The notes: generated by a model from the letters alone, not told the origin. A DNA stretch of 64,000 bases from Vibrio tubiashii ATCC 19109 (GCF_000772105.1 NZ_CP009354.1:1798001-1862000); one strand, 5' to 3'; counted from the stretch's first letter, positions 46,671 through 55,811 are shown. Numbers and translations: made by a program.

Positions 46671-47847
46671 TCGTTACCTCCGTCGACTTGTCCGCTTTAG
46701 GCTCGGCGATTTTGCTTGCTTCTTTGTTAGGCGTTTCAGCAACTGGCTTTACCGGCTGTTCTTTCTTCTCAGGCTGAGCCGGTAGGGTTCTCGCTGGCAA
46801 AGTTACGGGAGACTTGGTTTGCTGAATAGCCACTTGAACATCTTGATGTAGGTTTTGACGACCAGTGACAACAACACGCTCTCCAGCATTTAATCCAGAC
46901 ACGATCACAACGTAGCCGTCATTGGTGTTTTGCCCTAACTCAACTGAACGCTTGGTTGCTTTGTTGTTTTCGATTACCCAAACAAATCGCTGATCACCTG
47001 ACGTATCCACTGCAGTTTGAGAGACCACGACATCATCTGACGTGTCTCCGACACTTTGCGAAACCTTAGCGAACATTCCTGGTACCAGTTTGTTATCACT
47101 GTTATCTAAGTGCGCATGGACCTCGACTCGACCTGAGTTCTCGTCAACTAATGGAGCAATATAATCGACTGTACCGGTAAACTCTGTTTCACCATAAGCA
47201 TCCACTTTTACCGACACTTGCTGACCAAGTTGCGCTTTGCCGACTTCTGCCTGAGAAATTGAGTAGTGCACTTCAACTGGATCAAGCTTGATAAGGCTAA
47301 CCAAAGCTGTCGCAGCTTCAACGCGGCTGCCAACTGAATGGGTAAAGTTAGTGAGTTGCCCGTCAAATGGTGCAACAAGTTGGTAATTTTGTAGGTCAGT
47401 TTTCTTTTGACTGAAATCCGCTTTTGCCAAACTTGCTTGCTGCTTTAGCTCTTCAACATCTTGAGCTGACATGGAGTCTGGTTGTTTCTTTAATAAAGCT
47501 AATACACGAGCAAGTTTTGATTCAGCGAGCGCCAACGAGCTTTCTGCTTTGTCTAATTCAGCTTTCGCTTGCGAGTCATCAAGTTGAGCAATGAGCTCCC
47601 CTTTCTTAACAACATCGCCGTCATTGAAATTGAGTTGCTTTAATTTTTCACCAGCACTAAATGTTAATGCTGCGGAGTCTGTCGCTTTCAGCTTACCGAC
47701 TTCTTCAATAGTTGAAGCGGTCATTTGCTGTTTCGCGATCTCAACGGTAACAGGGACACTTTCCATAGTCTCTGCAAAAGCAGTTGAACCGATAATAGTG
47801 GTTCCAATACAGAAAATAGACAGGGATAAAGTCTTAGTATTTTTCAT
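46657..47847 (-). CDS. RND periplasmic adaptor (membrane fusion) protein
   Basis: 396 residues with a signal peptide (LSLSIFCIGTTIIGSTAFA). The split lipoyl domain is clear in LNFNDGDVVKKGELIAQLDDSQAK and VAPFDGQLTNFTHSVGSRVEA, with a short coiled-coil hairpin between them and a beta-barrel region LGQQVSVKVDAYGETEFTGTV. The last 45 residues are a proline/lysine-rich tail (PEKKEQPVKPVAETPN) not needed by the family. The adaptor links the permease to an outer membrane channel. The gene begins the pump transcript and overlaps the permease start. Confidence 0.93.
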   Translation of the reverse strand: MKNTKTLSLSIFCIGTTIIGSTAFAETMESVPVTVEIAKQQMTASTIEEVGKLKATDSAALTFSAGEKLKQLNFNDGDVVKKGELIAQLDDSQAKAELDKAESSLALAESKLARVLALLKKQPDSMSAQDVEELKQQASLAKADFSQKKTDLQNYQLVAPFDGQLTNFTHSVGSRVEAATALVSLIKLDPVEVHYSISQAEVGKAQLGQQVSVKVDAYGETEFTGTVDYIAPLVDENSGRVEVHAHLDNSDNKLVPGMFAKVSQSVGDTSDDVVVSQTAVDTSGDQRFVWVIENNKATKRSVELGQNTNDGYVVIVSGLNAGERVVVTGRQNLHQDVQVAIQQTKSPVTLPARTLPAQPEKKEQPVKPVAETPNKEASKIAEPKADKSTEVTNEAA

Positions 47848-47996
47848 AGTGCGACTCTGATTGATGGAAGTTGTCGCTTGTTATACCTAAGATTTTTCTG
47901 ACAAAGTTATCGTTTTGTCAGCCAGAGAATGATTAATCCTTAACGAACCTTAATAAATATCAAGTTATTGTTTTTAAAGGATTTAAATACAAAAAA

Positions 47997-48024
47997 GCCG
48001 CAGTAACTTGCAAAGTACTACGGC
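47997..48024 (-). terminator. Imperfect terminator after the second partner gene
   Basis: GCCGCAGTA (47997-48005) pairs with TACTACGGC (48016-48024) with one mismatch. On the minus strand the stem is followed by six T residues. This separates the upstream regulator pair from the pump genes. Confidence 0.65.
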
Positions 48025-48046
48025 GATTTAAAAGTGATTAATGACG

Positions 48047-48496
48047 TTATTCAGCGCGCTTTGAAAACAAGTATGAGTACCTAGGAGCCACCAAAATCAT
48101 CTGTTCCTGCGAATAGGGGATCATTTTAAGCTCTTCTAACGAATGCATACCACGCTGTGAAAACATCGTTTCCAACAGAGAGACGTTTTGCGAAGAAGGC
48201 AGGACTTGTTCAGATGTGGTTGGCATTAGTGAAAGCCCATAGCGGGTAAAGTGGTATTCTCCCGCCGAGTTAAAGCCGACATCTCCCTCCGTCAAAAAGA
48301 ACATCTCGTACTGACCAGAACGTTTGAGATTGATTGCCGACTTCATCTTAATGATGTGGGTATTGTCATCCGATTTAACCAGTAGACTGGTATCACTTTG
48401 CAACGCTTGAGCGATAGTGGGCGAGTTTACTACGCCAGCCAACACGCCAATAATTAACCCCGAAGCAATACTACCCGCTAGAATTTTCTTATTCAC
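48047..48496 (-). CDS. Small membrane-anchored periplasmic partner of ToxR/VtrA-like regulator (copy 2)
   Basis: 149 residues from a GTG that overlaps the regulator gene by eight bases (GTGAATAA), exactly as in copy 1. One N-terminal helix (ILAGSIASGLIIGVLAGVV) leads to a periplasmic domain with VGFNSAGEYHFTRYGLSLM, comparable to VGFSGKGQYSMDSDGILFM of copy 1. Elsewhere the two partners have diverged strongly, which suggests different ligands. It has no cysteine. The role is inferred from ToxS/VtrC-type proteins. Confidence 0.65.
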   Translation of the reverse strand: MNKKILAGSIASGLIIGVLAGVVNSPTIAQALQSDTSLLVKSDDNTHIIKMKSAINLKRSGQYEMFFLTEGDVGFNSAGEYHFTRYGLSLMPTTSEQVLPSSQNVSLLETMFSQRGMHSLEELKMIPYSQEQMILVAPRYSYLFSKRAE

Positions 48497-49139
48497 AATC
48501 CACCTCCACTTCAGAAGGAATAAAGCTGATTGAATTCCCCTCTTGATCGACCAAGATAGTTTGGTTTTCAGAAGTAAAAGCGCGAACGTTGTTCATCACT
48601 AGTGACTTGTCACTACCAGATTGAGGGATAACGCAGCCAACATATCGGCTCTCTTGATAATCAGCCTCTACCCATGGTGTGCTCAACCAACTATAAGCCG
48701 TAAAACCGACTGCTGCACTAAGTGTAAAGGCAATGAGGTAAGCCGTATTATTGCGTTTAAGCTGCTTTGGTTCGCTGGGGCTCGACTCTCGAGTAATAAT
48801 CGGAGAATCGATTTCTTGCGGTTGGTAGCTTTCTACATGGCCATTAAACTGATAGCCGACACCGCGGACTGTGGTAATGATTTCACCACCGCGGTCTTCT
48901 AGTGCTTTACGACAAGTCGATACCGCATGGAGTAAGCTGCTTTCTTCTACCACCACGCCTTTCTTGTACCAGACTTCATCGAGAAGCTGAGCCTTTGAGA
49001 GTGGCTTATGAGGGTGCTCAATCATAAACTGCAACAGAGCAACTTCGTTGCTGCCAAGCGCAACTTTGATACCACTGTGTCGCTCTTCTAACGTCCCTGT
49101 TAAAGCGTTAAGAATGTATTTATTGTTTATCAACAACAT
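48489..49139 (-). CDS. Membrane-bound ToxR/VtrA-like winged-helix regulator (copy 2)
   Basis: 216 residues. The N-terminal winged helix (NEVALLQFMIEHPHKPLSKA, VVEESSLLHAVSTCRKALED, TTVRGVGYQFNG) is followed by one helix near 133-152 and a periplasmic tail of about 60 residues with C169 and C215, positions that correspond to the two cysteines of copy 1; both tails end in V-x-C-E. No receiver or phospho-acceptor domain is present. It is divergent in position from nothing nearby and lies upstream of the pump genes in the same direction, so it could regulate the pump. Confidence 0.8.
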   Translation of the reverse strand: MLLINNKYILNALTGTLEERHSGIKVALGSNEVALLQFMIEHPHKPLSKAQLLDEVWYKKGVVVEESSLLHAVSTCRKALEDRGGEIITTVRGVGYQFNGHVESYQPQEIDSPIITRESSPSEPKQLKRNNTAYLIAFTLSAAVGFTAYSWLSTPWVEADYQESRYVGCVIPQSGSDKSLVMNNVRAFTSENQTILVDQEGNSISFIPSEVEVDCE

Positions 49140-49202
49140 AGGTAATAATCTGAATTCTTTATATTATTACCTTAACCATATCTTAAAATTCATAAAATGG
49201 AA

Positions 49203-49227
49203 GAGCCCAGCGTAATGCTGGGCTCTG
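49203..49227 (-). terminator. Terminator after the DedA-LssY gene
   Basis: AGAGCCCAGC (49203-49212) pairs perfectly with GCTGGGCTCT (49218-49227) around five bases. The minus-strand exit is only moderately T-rich. Confidence 0.65.
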
Positions 49228-49276
49228 AGTTCAAAATTCTATACTCACCAAGGCTCATCTGGCTGGTAAGCAATAA

Positions 49277-50569
49277 TTATATTTCTGACCGAGAAGCTAG
49301 CTCACTCCTAATAACCAGTACTCGGCCATCTGTGTAATAATCATGCTCGCCATCTAAAATGGTTGGGGGATGATAGGCGGCCATGTCTATAGATACATCA
49401 GCTGTCGTACTTATGACTTGTTCAGCAAGCTTGTCTCGCTCAAGGTCGACATTAGGGTCAATGCTGTGCAGAATCGTCACAATACCTGAATATGGTGTTA
49501 TCTGAAGACCATCATCGTAGCTTAGCGCCCCTACCCATAGGTTTTGGTTTGTGTATGAATCCACTCCAGCCTGCCACCAGCGGATATGACTGCGTTTTAA
49601 TAAATTGCCTGGTAGTTGAAACGCCAACTCTTGCGGCACACCATTCCAGAACAGATCTGAGACTGGCGGTGTATTAAGTTTAAGCAATTCAACGTAGTCA
49701 CTTATCTCTAAATCATTTCTAGAGAAGGTTTTGTTCTCAATCCAACCTAACTCGGCCATTAAGGTCCGCGGGTCTTCACCAACATACGCAACGTTAATAA
49801 CCTGAGCATCAAACACGGCAGATTTCCCCGGATACGCCTTGAGAGGCAGCTCGCCAATTGTTACTAACTCATTCCCAGCTTTCTGTTCAGATACTCTCAC
49901 TTTATTCGCAAAGTCGTCTGAATAGAAAAAGAAATGGGCATAGTTAGCGTACAAAACCGATGCCAACAAGAACGCAGTGAACTTGGTAAACATTAAACGC
50001 CAACGTAATTTCCTACCGATAAGATAGAAGCCGACACTCGCCCCTACAGCGATTAAGATAGCCTTATGTTCAACTAGGAATATTTTAGCTTCGTTGAGTA
50101 TTGGGAAGTTATCTATTCCATAACCAAGTAAATAGCCCCAAGCAACAAACTGACCTACCCCAAGAAACAAACCAATGGTGGAATACAGGCTAAATCGTGC
50201 CCAACTGATTTTTTGCGAGCCTGCAATAAACGGAACAACCCAAGCGATGGGCCCAAGCAGACGCGCAAACGCCAGCACATAGTTACCTTTTTTAGCCATC
50301 AATTGTCGACATCTTGCAATTGGGCGGCGTGTTTTGGATTGCCAGCGAATCAGTTTTCTCTGGGCGGGATTACCTAGCCTTCGACCGATAAAGTAGCTCA
50401 CTTGATCACCGATAAAACCACCGAGTAAAACCGCAATCACTCCGGTAATAATGCCTTGCTGGAGTTGATACCCCGCAGCGAGCAAGAACGGCTCGCCCGG
50501 TACAAACAAATTGGGGCCAATCAACGCATCTAGCAAGGCCCCGACAAATAAGCTGAATCCTTCAAACAT
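49277..50569 (-). CDS. DedA/VTT-domain membrane protein fused to an LssY-like C-terminal domain
   Basis: 430 residues. Residues 1-170 carry the DedA fold: GPNLFVPGEPFLLAAGY, GGFIGDQVSYFIGRRLG and the arginine motif FARLLGPIAWVVPFIAGSQ. Two further helices lie near 175-215. Residues 225-420 form a soluble LssY C-terminal domain (VINVAYVGEDPRTLMAELGW, WVGALSYDDGLQITPY, HSIDPNVDLERDKLAEQV). DedA proteins scramble or flip lipid carriers; the soluble part may act on lipid-linked sugars. It follows the glycosyltransferase gene by 14 bases, consistent with a shared envelope role. Confidence 0.87.
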   Translation of the reverse strand: MFEGFSLFVGALLDALIGPNLFVPGEPFLLAAGYQLQQGIITGVIAVLLGGFIGDQVSYFIGRRLGNPAQRKLIRWQSKTRRPIARCRQLMAKKGNYVLAFARLLGPIAWVVPFIAGSQKISWARFSLYSTIGLFLGVGQFVAWGYLLGYGIDNFPILNEAKIFLVEHKAILIAVGASVGFYLIGRKLRWRLMFTKFTAFLLASVLYANYAHFFFYSDDFANKVRVSEQKAGNELVTIGELPLKAYPGKSAVFDAQVINVAYVGEDPRTLMAELGWIENKTFSRNDLEISDYVELLKLNTPPVSDLFWNGVPQELAFQLPGNLLKRSHIRWWQAGVDSYTNQNLWVGALSYDDGLQITPYSGIVTILHSIDPNVDLERDKLAEQVISTTADVSIDMAAYHPPTILDGEHDYYTDGRVLVIRSELASRSEI

Positions 50570-50583
50570 ATTGGGTTACTCGG

Positions 50584-51315
50584 TTATTGCTGCTCTTTGT
50601 AGTGACCGAACTTGTATTCCATTTCGTTGTTTCGCATTTCACCAAAAAAGAAACGTCGCACGTTTGCTTTAAGATAGGTTGCCCCCATTTTGAAAGCGCC
50701 GTCTTCATCTAAGCGTCTTGGATCAAAACCAAAAGTCAGCGGCAAGAAACGGAATCGCCATGTTTTGCTCGCGCGTTTCACATAGTCACAATCTTCACAA
50801 AGGACGATTTGTTCGTCGAAACCGTTCAGTTGCTGATGCACGCGCTTGGTCGAGAAAATGCACGCACCGACTGCGGTTGGAAAAACAAACTGAGTGATGA
50901 ATAAGCCTAAGTTGAACATGCCATAGCCAAGCTTATGTACCAGTGCGAGATCTTTTGCCCCCATGTAGACGCCCGCCACTTCAAGCTGCTTTTCTTCCAA
51001 CTGGCTTAATGCGTTAGCAAGAAAGTTTGGCGATAATTGAACATCGGCATCAAGGAATAATAGACGCTCGTGCTTCGCTAGGTTTGCTCCGGTATTGCGA
51101 CCTAAGCTAACACCTCTTGTTTCCATTTTATGGATAGTAAGGGCTGGCAGTGATGCCTCATACGCGGCGGCAACATCACGCGTTGCGTCATCACTGTTTG
51201 AATCGACAAGGATCACTTCAAACTCTTTGTGAGTCTGCTTACTAAGATCTTCCATTAATCGACCGATGCGCTTCTCTTCGTTTAGCGTAATAACTACAAT
51301 GCTTACTGGTCCCAT
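50584..51315 (-). CDS. Glycosyltransferase family 2
   Basis: 243 residues from the ATG ending at 51315, chosen because AGAGGA lies eight bases before it; a longer frame from 51390 has no such site. The GT-A fold is shown by VSIVVITLNEEKRIGRLMEDL, VILVDSNSDDATRD and the metal-binding DxD-like motif ERLLFLDADVQLSPNF. The acceptor region FDEQIVLCEDCDYVKRA follows, and one C-terminal hydrophobic patch is present near 140. It likely transfers a sugar to a lipid or surface polysaccharide. The substrate is unknown. Confidence 0.88.
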   Translation of the reverse strand: MGPVSIVVITLNEEKRIGRLMEDLSKQTHKEFEVILVDSNSDDATRDVAAAYEASLPALTIHKMETRGVSLGRNTGANLAKHERLLFLDADVQLSPNFLANALSQLEEKQLEVAGVYMGAKDLALVHKLGYGMFNLGLFITQFVFPTAVGACIFSTKRVHQQLNGFDEQIVLCEDCDYVKRASKTWRFRFLPLTFGFDPRRLDEDGAFKMGATYLKANVRRFFFGEMRNNEMEYKFGHYKEQQ

Positions 51316-51597
51316 AGTGTGTTCCTCTCTCAATGAATAACGTTGTTTTGTTAACTTGAGATACAGAATAAGGTCGTAAGGCTTAACCAATAGTGAGGTT
51401 TCTATTCAGATTCGGTTCATGCGATTTGAGCGCAATTTGAACCTTGATTTTGACTTGGCTGAATCAATCTTAACCGATTGATTATAATTGCTCTTAAAAT
51501 CGCTGATTTAGATGATTTTGAGTTGCTAGAAAAACGATTGAGTGATAGTATCCGCGCTCGCTTGAAGAGTTACTACCAATTTCTTTTCAGCGTTTAG

Positions 51598-51627
51598 CAC
51601 ACTTAACAAGGTCGCATTGTTAGTGTG
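51598..51627 (+). promoter_or_regulatory. Hairpin in the rplY leader
   Basis: CACACTTAACAA (51598-51609) pairs with TTGTTAGTGTG (51617-51627), one bulge, seven-base loop, ending 34 bases before the rplY ATG. Ribosomal protein L25 genes of gammaproteobacteria are reported to carry leader structures; whether this is one of them is inferred. Confidence 0.4.
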
Positions 51628-51660
51628 AACATGAATATCTTAATTTTTGAGAGTAATACT

Positions 51661-51939
51661 ATGAAATTTGAAGCAGTAGTACGTACTGAACTAGGTAAAG
51701 GTGCGAGCCGCCGCCTACGTCACGCTGGTAAATTCCCTGCAGTTGTATACGGCGGTGAAGAAGCAGCAGTATCTATCGTTCTTAACCACGATGACGTTGT
51801 TAACCAAATGGACAAGCCTGAGTTCTACGAAGGCATCGTTCTAGTGATCGACGGCGCTGAAGTTAAAGTTAAGCCACAAGACGTTCAACGTCACGCTTAC
51901 AAGCCAAAAGTTGAGCACATGGACTTCATCCGCATCTAA
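51661..51939 (+). CDS. rplY: 50S ribosomal protein bL25
   Basis: 92 residues from the ATG at 51661 (a frame from 51625 would add 12 residues not found in the family). The 5S-rRNA-binding bL25 short form shows [20 protein letters not shown] and [20 protein letters not shown], ending [20 protein letters not shown]. The strong codon bias is typical of a ribosomal protein. It is a single-gene unit with a good terminator. Confidence 0.96.
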   Translation: MKFEAVVRTELGKGASRRLRHAGKFPAVVYGGEEAAVSIVLNHDDVVNQMDKPEFYEGIVLVIDGAEVKVKPQDVQRHAYKPKVEHMDFIRI

Positions 51940-52025
51940 TTCCCTACCAAGGAATTAATTCGGATTAAATCCAGCCTTTTGCATAAAGATTATCGGCCTT
52001 ACCATCCGAGACATCTAAAAATTCG

Positions 52026-52054
52026 AAACCCCGATGCTACCAACATCGGGGTTT
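52026..52054 (+). terminator. rplY terminator
   Basis: AAACCCCGATG (52026-52036) pairs perfectly with CATCGGGGTTT (52044-52054) around seven bases. Confidence 0.8.
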
Positions 52055-52082
52055 CACCGTTTTTGAGCCCTCAAAACCCCGC

Positions 52083-52982
52083 TTACTCCGACCCTCTTGC
52101 TTGTTGTTGTAAATACTCTATAAACACAGGGATCTTTTTGGCGACATGTTTTCTAGACGCGTAGAACGCATACAGAACAAGATCTTCAGGTTCGTATTCT
52201 AGCTCGACTATTTCAAGCGCTCCTGACTCGATCTCGCTCGCGCAAGACTCTTCTGCGAGTATCGCGAAACCCAATCCAGATAATGCCCCTGCTTTAGCGA
52301 GATTGCCACTATTTACCTTAAACGATGATTGGACTTTTTGCGTTAACAAGTCACCGTCACCTTTTTTGAAAGTCCAAGGCGTCCCGTTGAGAGCCGACAA
52401 ACTACTGATACACGGCACATGTTTTAAGTCCGTGATTTCATAAGGTCTCGTGCAGGTTTGTAACAGCTTGGGCGAAGCAACAACAACACTTGACCAGCGT
52501 TTAATCTCTTTTGCTATCCAGTTGCTGTCTGTTAGCTTTCCTCGATTGAAAGTTAACACAACATCAAAACCATCAAGTAAGTCTTCTTTTGGGCTGACGC
52601 TCGTGTCGCAGCATAGTGAAATAGCTGGATGCTCTGCACAAAACGATGCCACCACCTGAGATAAAATTGGCGAATCTGGCATTAATACTCTGAGTTCACC
52701 CATCACATCATTGGACGTTTGCATGACCTCTATTAAAGCGTCGTTCAACTTCTCTACAAGCGGTTGAGTTCGTAGGTAGAGTCCTTCTCCAGCTTCAGTA
52801 GGAAAGATTCGACGTGTCGTTCTGTCAAACAAACGAGTGGCGAGACTTTCCTCAAGTAAAGCAATATGGCGGCTAACATTTGATGTTGGTAAATCTAAAA
52901 ACTCAGCAGCTCTTTTAAAACTATTGCTTTCATATACGCAGTGAAAACTCTTTAGCCATTTCTGCTCGATCTTCTCAAACAT
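52083..52982 (-). CDS. LysR-family transcriptional regulator
   Basis: 299 residues. The N-terminal helix-turn-helix reads FHCVYESNSFKRAAEFLDLPTSNVSRHIALLEE, and the effector domain (about 95-295) begins GELRVLMPDSPILSQVVASF. It is divergent from the accD-like gene, with 103 bases between start codons, the standard layout for a LysR protein and its target. The effector is unknown. The pairing with an acetyl-CoA carboxylase subunit is unusual; see the findings. Confidence 0.9.
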   Translation of the reverse strand: MFEKIEQKWLKSFHCVYESNSFKRAAEFLDLPTSNVSRHIALLEESLATRLFDRTTRRIFPTEAGEGLYLRTQPLVEKLNDALIEVMQTSNDVMGELRVLMPDSPILSQVVASFCAEHPAISLCCDTSVSPKEDLLDGFDVVLTFNRGKLTDSNWIAKEIKRWSSVVVASPKLLQTCTRPYEITDLKHVPCISSLSALNGTPWTFKKGDGDLLTQKVQSSFKVNSGNLAKAGALSGLGFAILAEESCASEIESGALEIVELEYEPEDLVLYAFYASRKHVAKKIPVFIEYLQQQARGSE

Positions 52983-53085
52983 TCATTATCCCAAATTGTT
53001 GGATATTAAATCCCAATTTAGCCACTTTATTACCATATTTAGGTTTATACAATATGAGCTTGATTAGTACTTAATAAGGTTGGTT

Positions 53086-53955
53086 ATGAATTGGTTAGAT
53101 AAGCTGCTCGATAAGAAACGCATTGTAAGTGCGCAAAAAGCACAGATTCCACAAGGTGTTTGGAAAAAGTGTCCTGAGTGCGAACAGGTTCTCTACCATT
53201 TAGCGCTCGAATCGAATTTGGACGTCTGCCCTAAGTGTCATCACCATATGAGAATGAGCGCCCGACGACGATTAGAGACATTTCTAGATAGTGATAGCCA
53301 CATGGAAATTGCGGCTGACTTAGAACCCAAAGACATACTCGATTTTAAAGATCGTAAGCGCTATAAAGAGCGTATCGACCTTGCGCAAAGGGAGACGGGA
53401 GAAAAAGATTCGTTGATCGCGATGAAAGGCACTCTTGTTGGTTTGCCGGTTGTTGCCTGTGCTTTCGAGTTTAATTTTATGGCTGGCTCAATGGGCTGCG
53501 TAACGGGAGCACGCTTCGTTCACGCTATTGAGGAGGCAATCAATGCCCACTGTGGGCTCGTGTGTTTTTCCGCTTGCGGAGGCGCTAGAATGCAAGAATC
53601 TTTGATGGCTTTACTGCAAATGTCCAAAACAAGTGCCGCATTAGATCGCTTAGCCCAAAAGGGGCTACCTTATATTTCTGTCCTCACTGATCAAACTTTC
53701 GGTGGTGTTTCCGCCAGCCTAGCGATGCTGGGCGATATTAATATCGGCGAACCAAATGCCAGAATCGGTTTTGCTGGTCGTCGTGTCATTGAGCAAACGG
53801 TTCGAGAGAAACTGCCTGAAGGCTTTCAACGTAGTGAGTTTCTTCTAGAGCACGGTGCTCTAGATATGATTGTTGATAGACGAGAAATGCGTGAGAAAAT
53901 AGCAGGACTGCTTGCCAAGATGACCTATAATCCAGCCCGCGAAAAACTCTCTTAA
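53086..53955 (+). CDS. Acetyl-CoA carboxylase carboxyltransferase beta subunit, non-canonical paralog
   Basis: 289 residues from the ATG at 53086 with AAGG upstream. The zinc ribbon CPECEQ...[10 protein letters not shown] and the carboxyltransferase core are AccD, and the C-terminal block [20 protein letters not shown] is close to the housekeeping protein. Several otherwise constant sites differ: [14 protein letters not shown] for [24 protein letters not shown] for FSASGGARMQ, and TDQTFGG for TDPTMGG. It lies outside the usual truA-accD-folC context and is divergent from a LysR gene, so I read it as a second AccD, not the only one. It would need AccA as a partner. Confidence 0.88.
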   Translation: MNWLDKLLDKKRIVSAQKAQIPQGVWKKCPECEQVLYHLALESNLDVCPKCHHHMRMSARRRLETFLDSDSHMEIAADLEPKDILDFKDRKRYKERIDLAQRETGEKDSLIAMKGTLVGLPVVACAFEFNFMAGSMGCVTGARFVHAIEEAINAHCGLVCFSACGGARMQESLMALLQMSKTSAALDRLAQKGLPYISVLTDQTFGGVSASLAMLGDINIGEPNARIGFAGRRVIEQTVREKLPEGFQRSEFLLEHGALDMIVDRREMREKIAGLLAKMTYNPAREKLS

Positions 53956-53979
53956 CTTCGTAATTGATAAAGTTCCCAC

Positions 53980-54006
53980 AGCGCCAGTAAAGCGATAACT
54001 GGCGCT
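53980..54006. terminator. Hairpin between the accD paralog and selO
   Basis: AGCGCCAGT (53980-53988) pairs perfectly with ACTGGCGCT (53998-54006) around nine bases, between convergent genes. No long T run follows on either side. Confidence 0.5.
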
Positions 54007-54017
54007 AAGATCGGTAA

Positions 54018-55727
54018 CTACGAAGAACAGCTGTAATGAGACACACCACCAGCGGCAAAATACTCCATCGGTCTAAGCTGATAGTACTTAGCTTCAACTT
54101 CTTCTGATTGCTCGTCATACGGGTTAGCCAGAATGTATTGCAGTTCTTGGATTAGGCTAAAGTCCCCTTTCTGTGCTTGTTCATAAGCGGGAACAATTAA
54201 CCACTCTCGCCAAGTATACTTAGGGTTCATCTGTTTCATTTGGCTCGAAACATCCTCAATACTTTTCTCCCCAGCCGAGCTCAGTAACTCACGCCAAGAT
54301 TTGAGCCACTGATTCCACGTCAGTTCTAACTCCTCGCTTAATTGCGCATAGAAGCATGCAGATAAGTCAGACACTTCTGTTGGGATCTTAGAAAGTTCGC
54401 GGAAGAAGATAGTATAGTCAACGTGGCTTTTGATCATCAAAGCAAGCAGTTGGTTAAATAGGTCGCTGTTTAGTTCCTCTAAACCAAGCTTAGATGCCCA
54501 CATCTGACTCGCTTTCGCCTGCATAACTGAAGAAAAACCTTCAACAATCTGTTCCAGCTTTTCTAACGCATCTGGTTCCGATTGCAATAGAGGCTTTAAG
54601 GCACCACAGAATGTCTCGAAATTCTTCTCGGCTGCCTGAGATTGGTTAAGAAAGGCGAAATGACGACCACCACCAGTCCAAGGTTGGAAAAATGGTTCAA
54701 AGTACTCACAGAATCCAAAAGGCCCGTAGTCTAAGGTAAATCCGCCCACTGAGCAGTTATCACTATTAAAGTTACCCTGACAGTAACCGACACGCAGCCA
54801 GTTAGCGATTAGAGAAGTAAGCCTGTCTCTAAACTCATTAGCTAGAATCAATATTTTTTCAGCCAAAGGAAGGCTAGAGTCAATTTGCTGCTTGTACTCC
54901 CTTTCGATGATATGCAATACCATCATTTCTAATTCAGCCATCGCGTTAGGATGTTCGTTAACGCGCGCTCTGCGGCTAAATAACTCTAGTTGCCCTACTC
55001 GCAAAAATGAAGGCGCTACACGAGTTGTGATTGCGACAGGGTTGGCGATCATAATATCTGGATTCTCTGACCGCGAGCCTTCACGGTACCAAGGGCGATC
55101 AACCGTTTCCGTTTGGGAAGCAAATAGACTCAATGAGCGTGATGTTGGGACCCCTAACGCATTCATATACTCTTGCGCTAAAAACTCACGAACGCTTGAA
55201 CGCAGTACTGCTCTGCCATCCGCTCCGCGACAATACGGCGTTGGGCCGCCACCTTTAAGCTGCATTTCCCAACGCTTGCCGTTCAATACCCCTTCGAAAA
55301 CCGATACAGCGCGACCATCGCCATAACCGTTCCCCGTTTTGAAAGGACACTGATCTATGTATTCATTGCCAAATATAGAAAGCGCATAACCCGTCGCCCA
55401 CCCTGTCGTTCTCATCGGTGCAGGCACGTTAGTTACGTCTCCAGAGAACAGTTGTTTGAACGCTTCTGTTTTTGCCAGACTATCATCAAGGCCTAACTCT
55501 CGAAAAAAATGTTGGCTGTGAGCAACATAAACAGGATCTGCAATCGGTGTTGGCTTAACGGGTACATAATGCCCAGAAAAGACCTGTCTCGGATAAAAGT
55601 CTTGACCATCTTCCGTTGCATCTGGATCTGGCACAAGCGTATCCAACAATGAATAATCTGCGGCTTTCGCAAGGTCATTCAGATCAAAAATGCGTGCCGA
55701 GGTCTCTGTACCTGCTTTATTACTCAT
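54018..55727 (-). CDS. selO: Protein adenylyltransferase SelO (YdiU)
   Basis: SelO is a pseudokinase that attaches AMP to protein hydroxyls, with a role in oxidative stress. Family blocks: [25 protein letters not shown] start, [55 protein letters not shown], and [16 protein letters not shown]. The chain ends SCSS, the C-terminal Cys-Ser-Ser where animal homologs have selenocysteine. At 569 residues it is about 90 longer than E. coli YdiU as I recall it. The extra length is not an obvious extra domain but seems spread through the C-terminal half. Confidence 0.93.
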   Translation of the reverse strand: MSNKAGTETSARIFDLNDLAKAADYSLLDTLVPDPDATEDGQDFYPRQVFSGHYVPVKPTPIADPVYVAHSQHFFRELGLDDSLAKTEAFKQLFSGDVTNVPAPMRTTGWATGYALSIFGNEYIDQCPFKTGNGYGDGRAVSVFEGVLNGKRWEMQLKGGGPTPYCRGADGRAVLRSSVREFLAQEYMNALGVPTSRSLSLFASQTETVDRPWYREGSRSENPDIMIANPVAITTRVAPSFLRVGQLELFSRRARVNEHPNAMAELEMMVLHIIEREYKQQIDSSLPLAEKILILANEFRDRLTSLIANWLRVGYCQGNFNSDNCSVGGFTLDYGPFGFCEYFEPFFQPWTGGGRHFAFLNQSQAAEKNFETFCGALKPLLQSEPDALEKLEQIVEGFSSVMQAKASQMWASKLGLEELNSDLFNQLLALMIKSHVDYTIFFRELSKIPTEVSDLSACFYAQLSEELELTWNQWLKSWRELLSSAGEKSIEDVSSQMKQMNPKYTWREWLIVPAYEQAQKGDFSLIQELQYILANPYDEQSEEVEAKYYQLRPMEYFAAGGVSHYSCSS

Positions 55728-55811
55728 TGCGCTACTACTCCATGTATTTTAAAGACCAAAAGTGATGATACGTCCGTCACCAGCAAAGAGTATCAACGCT
55801 AGTTCAAGATT

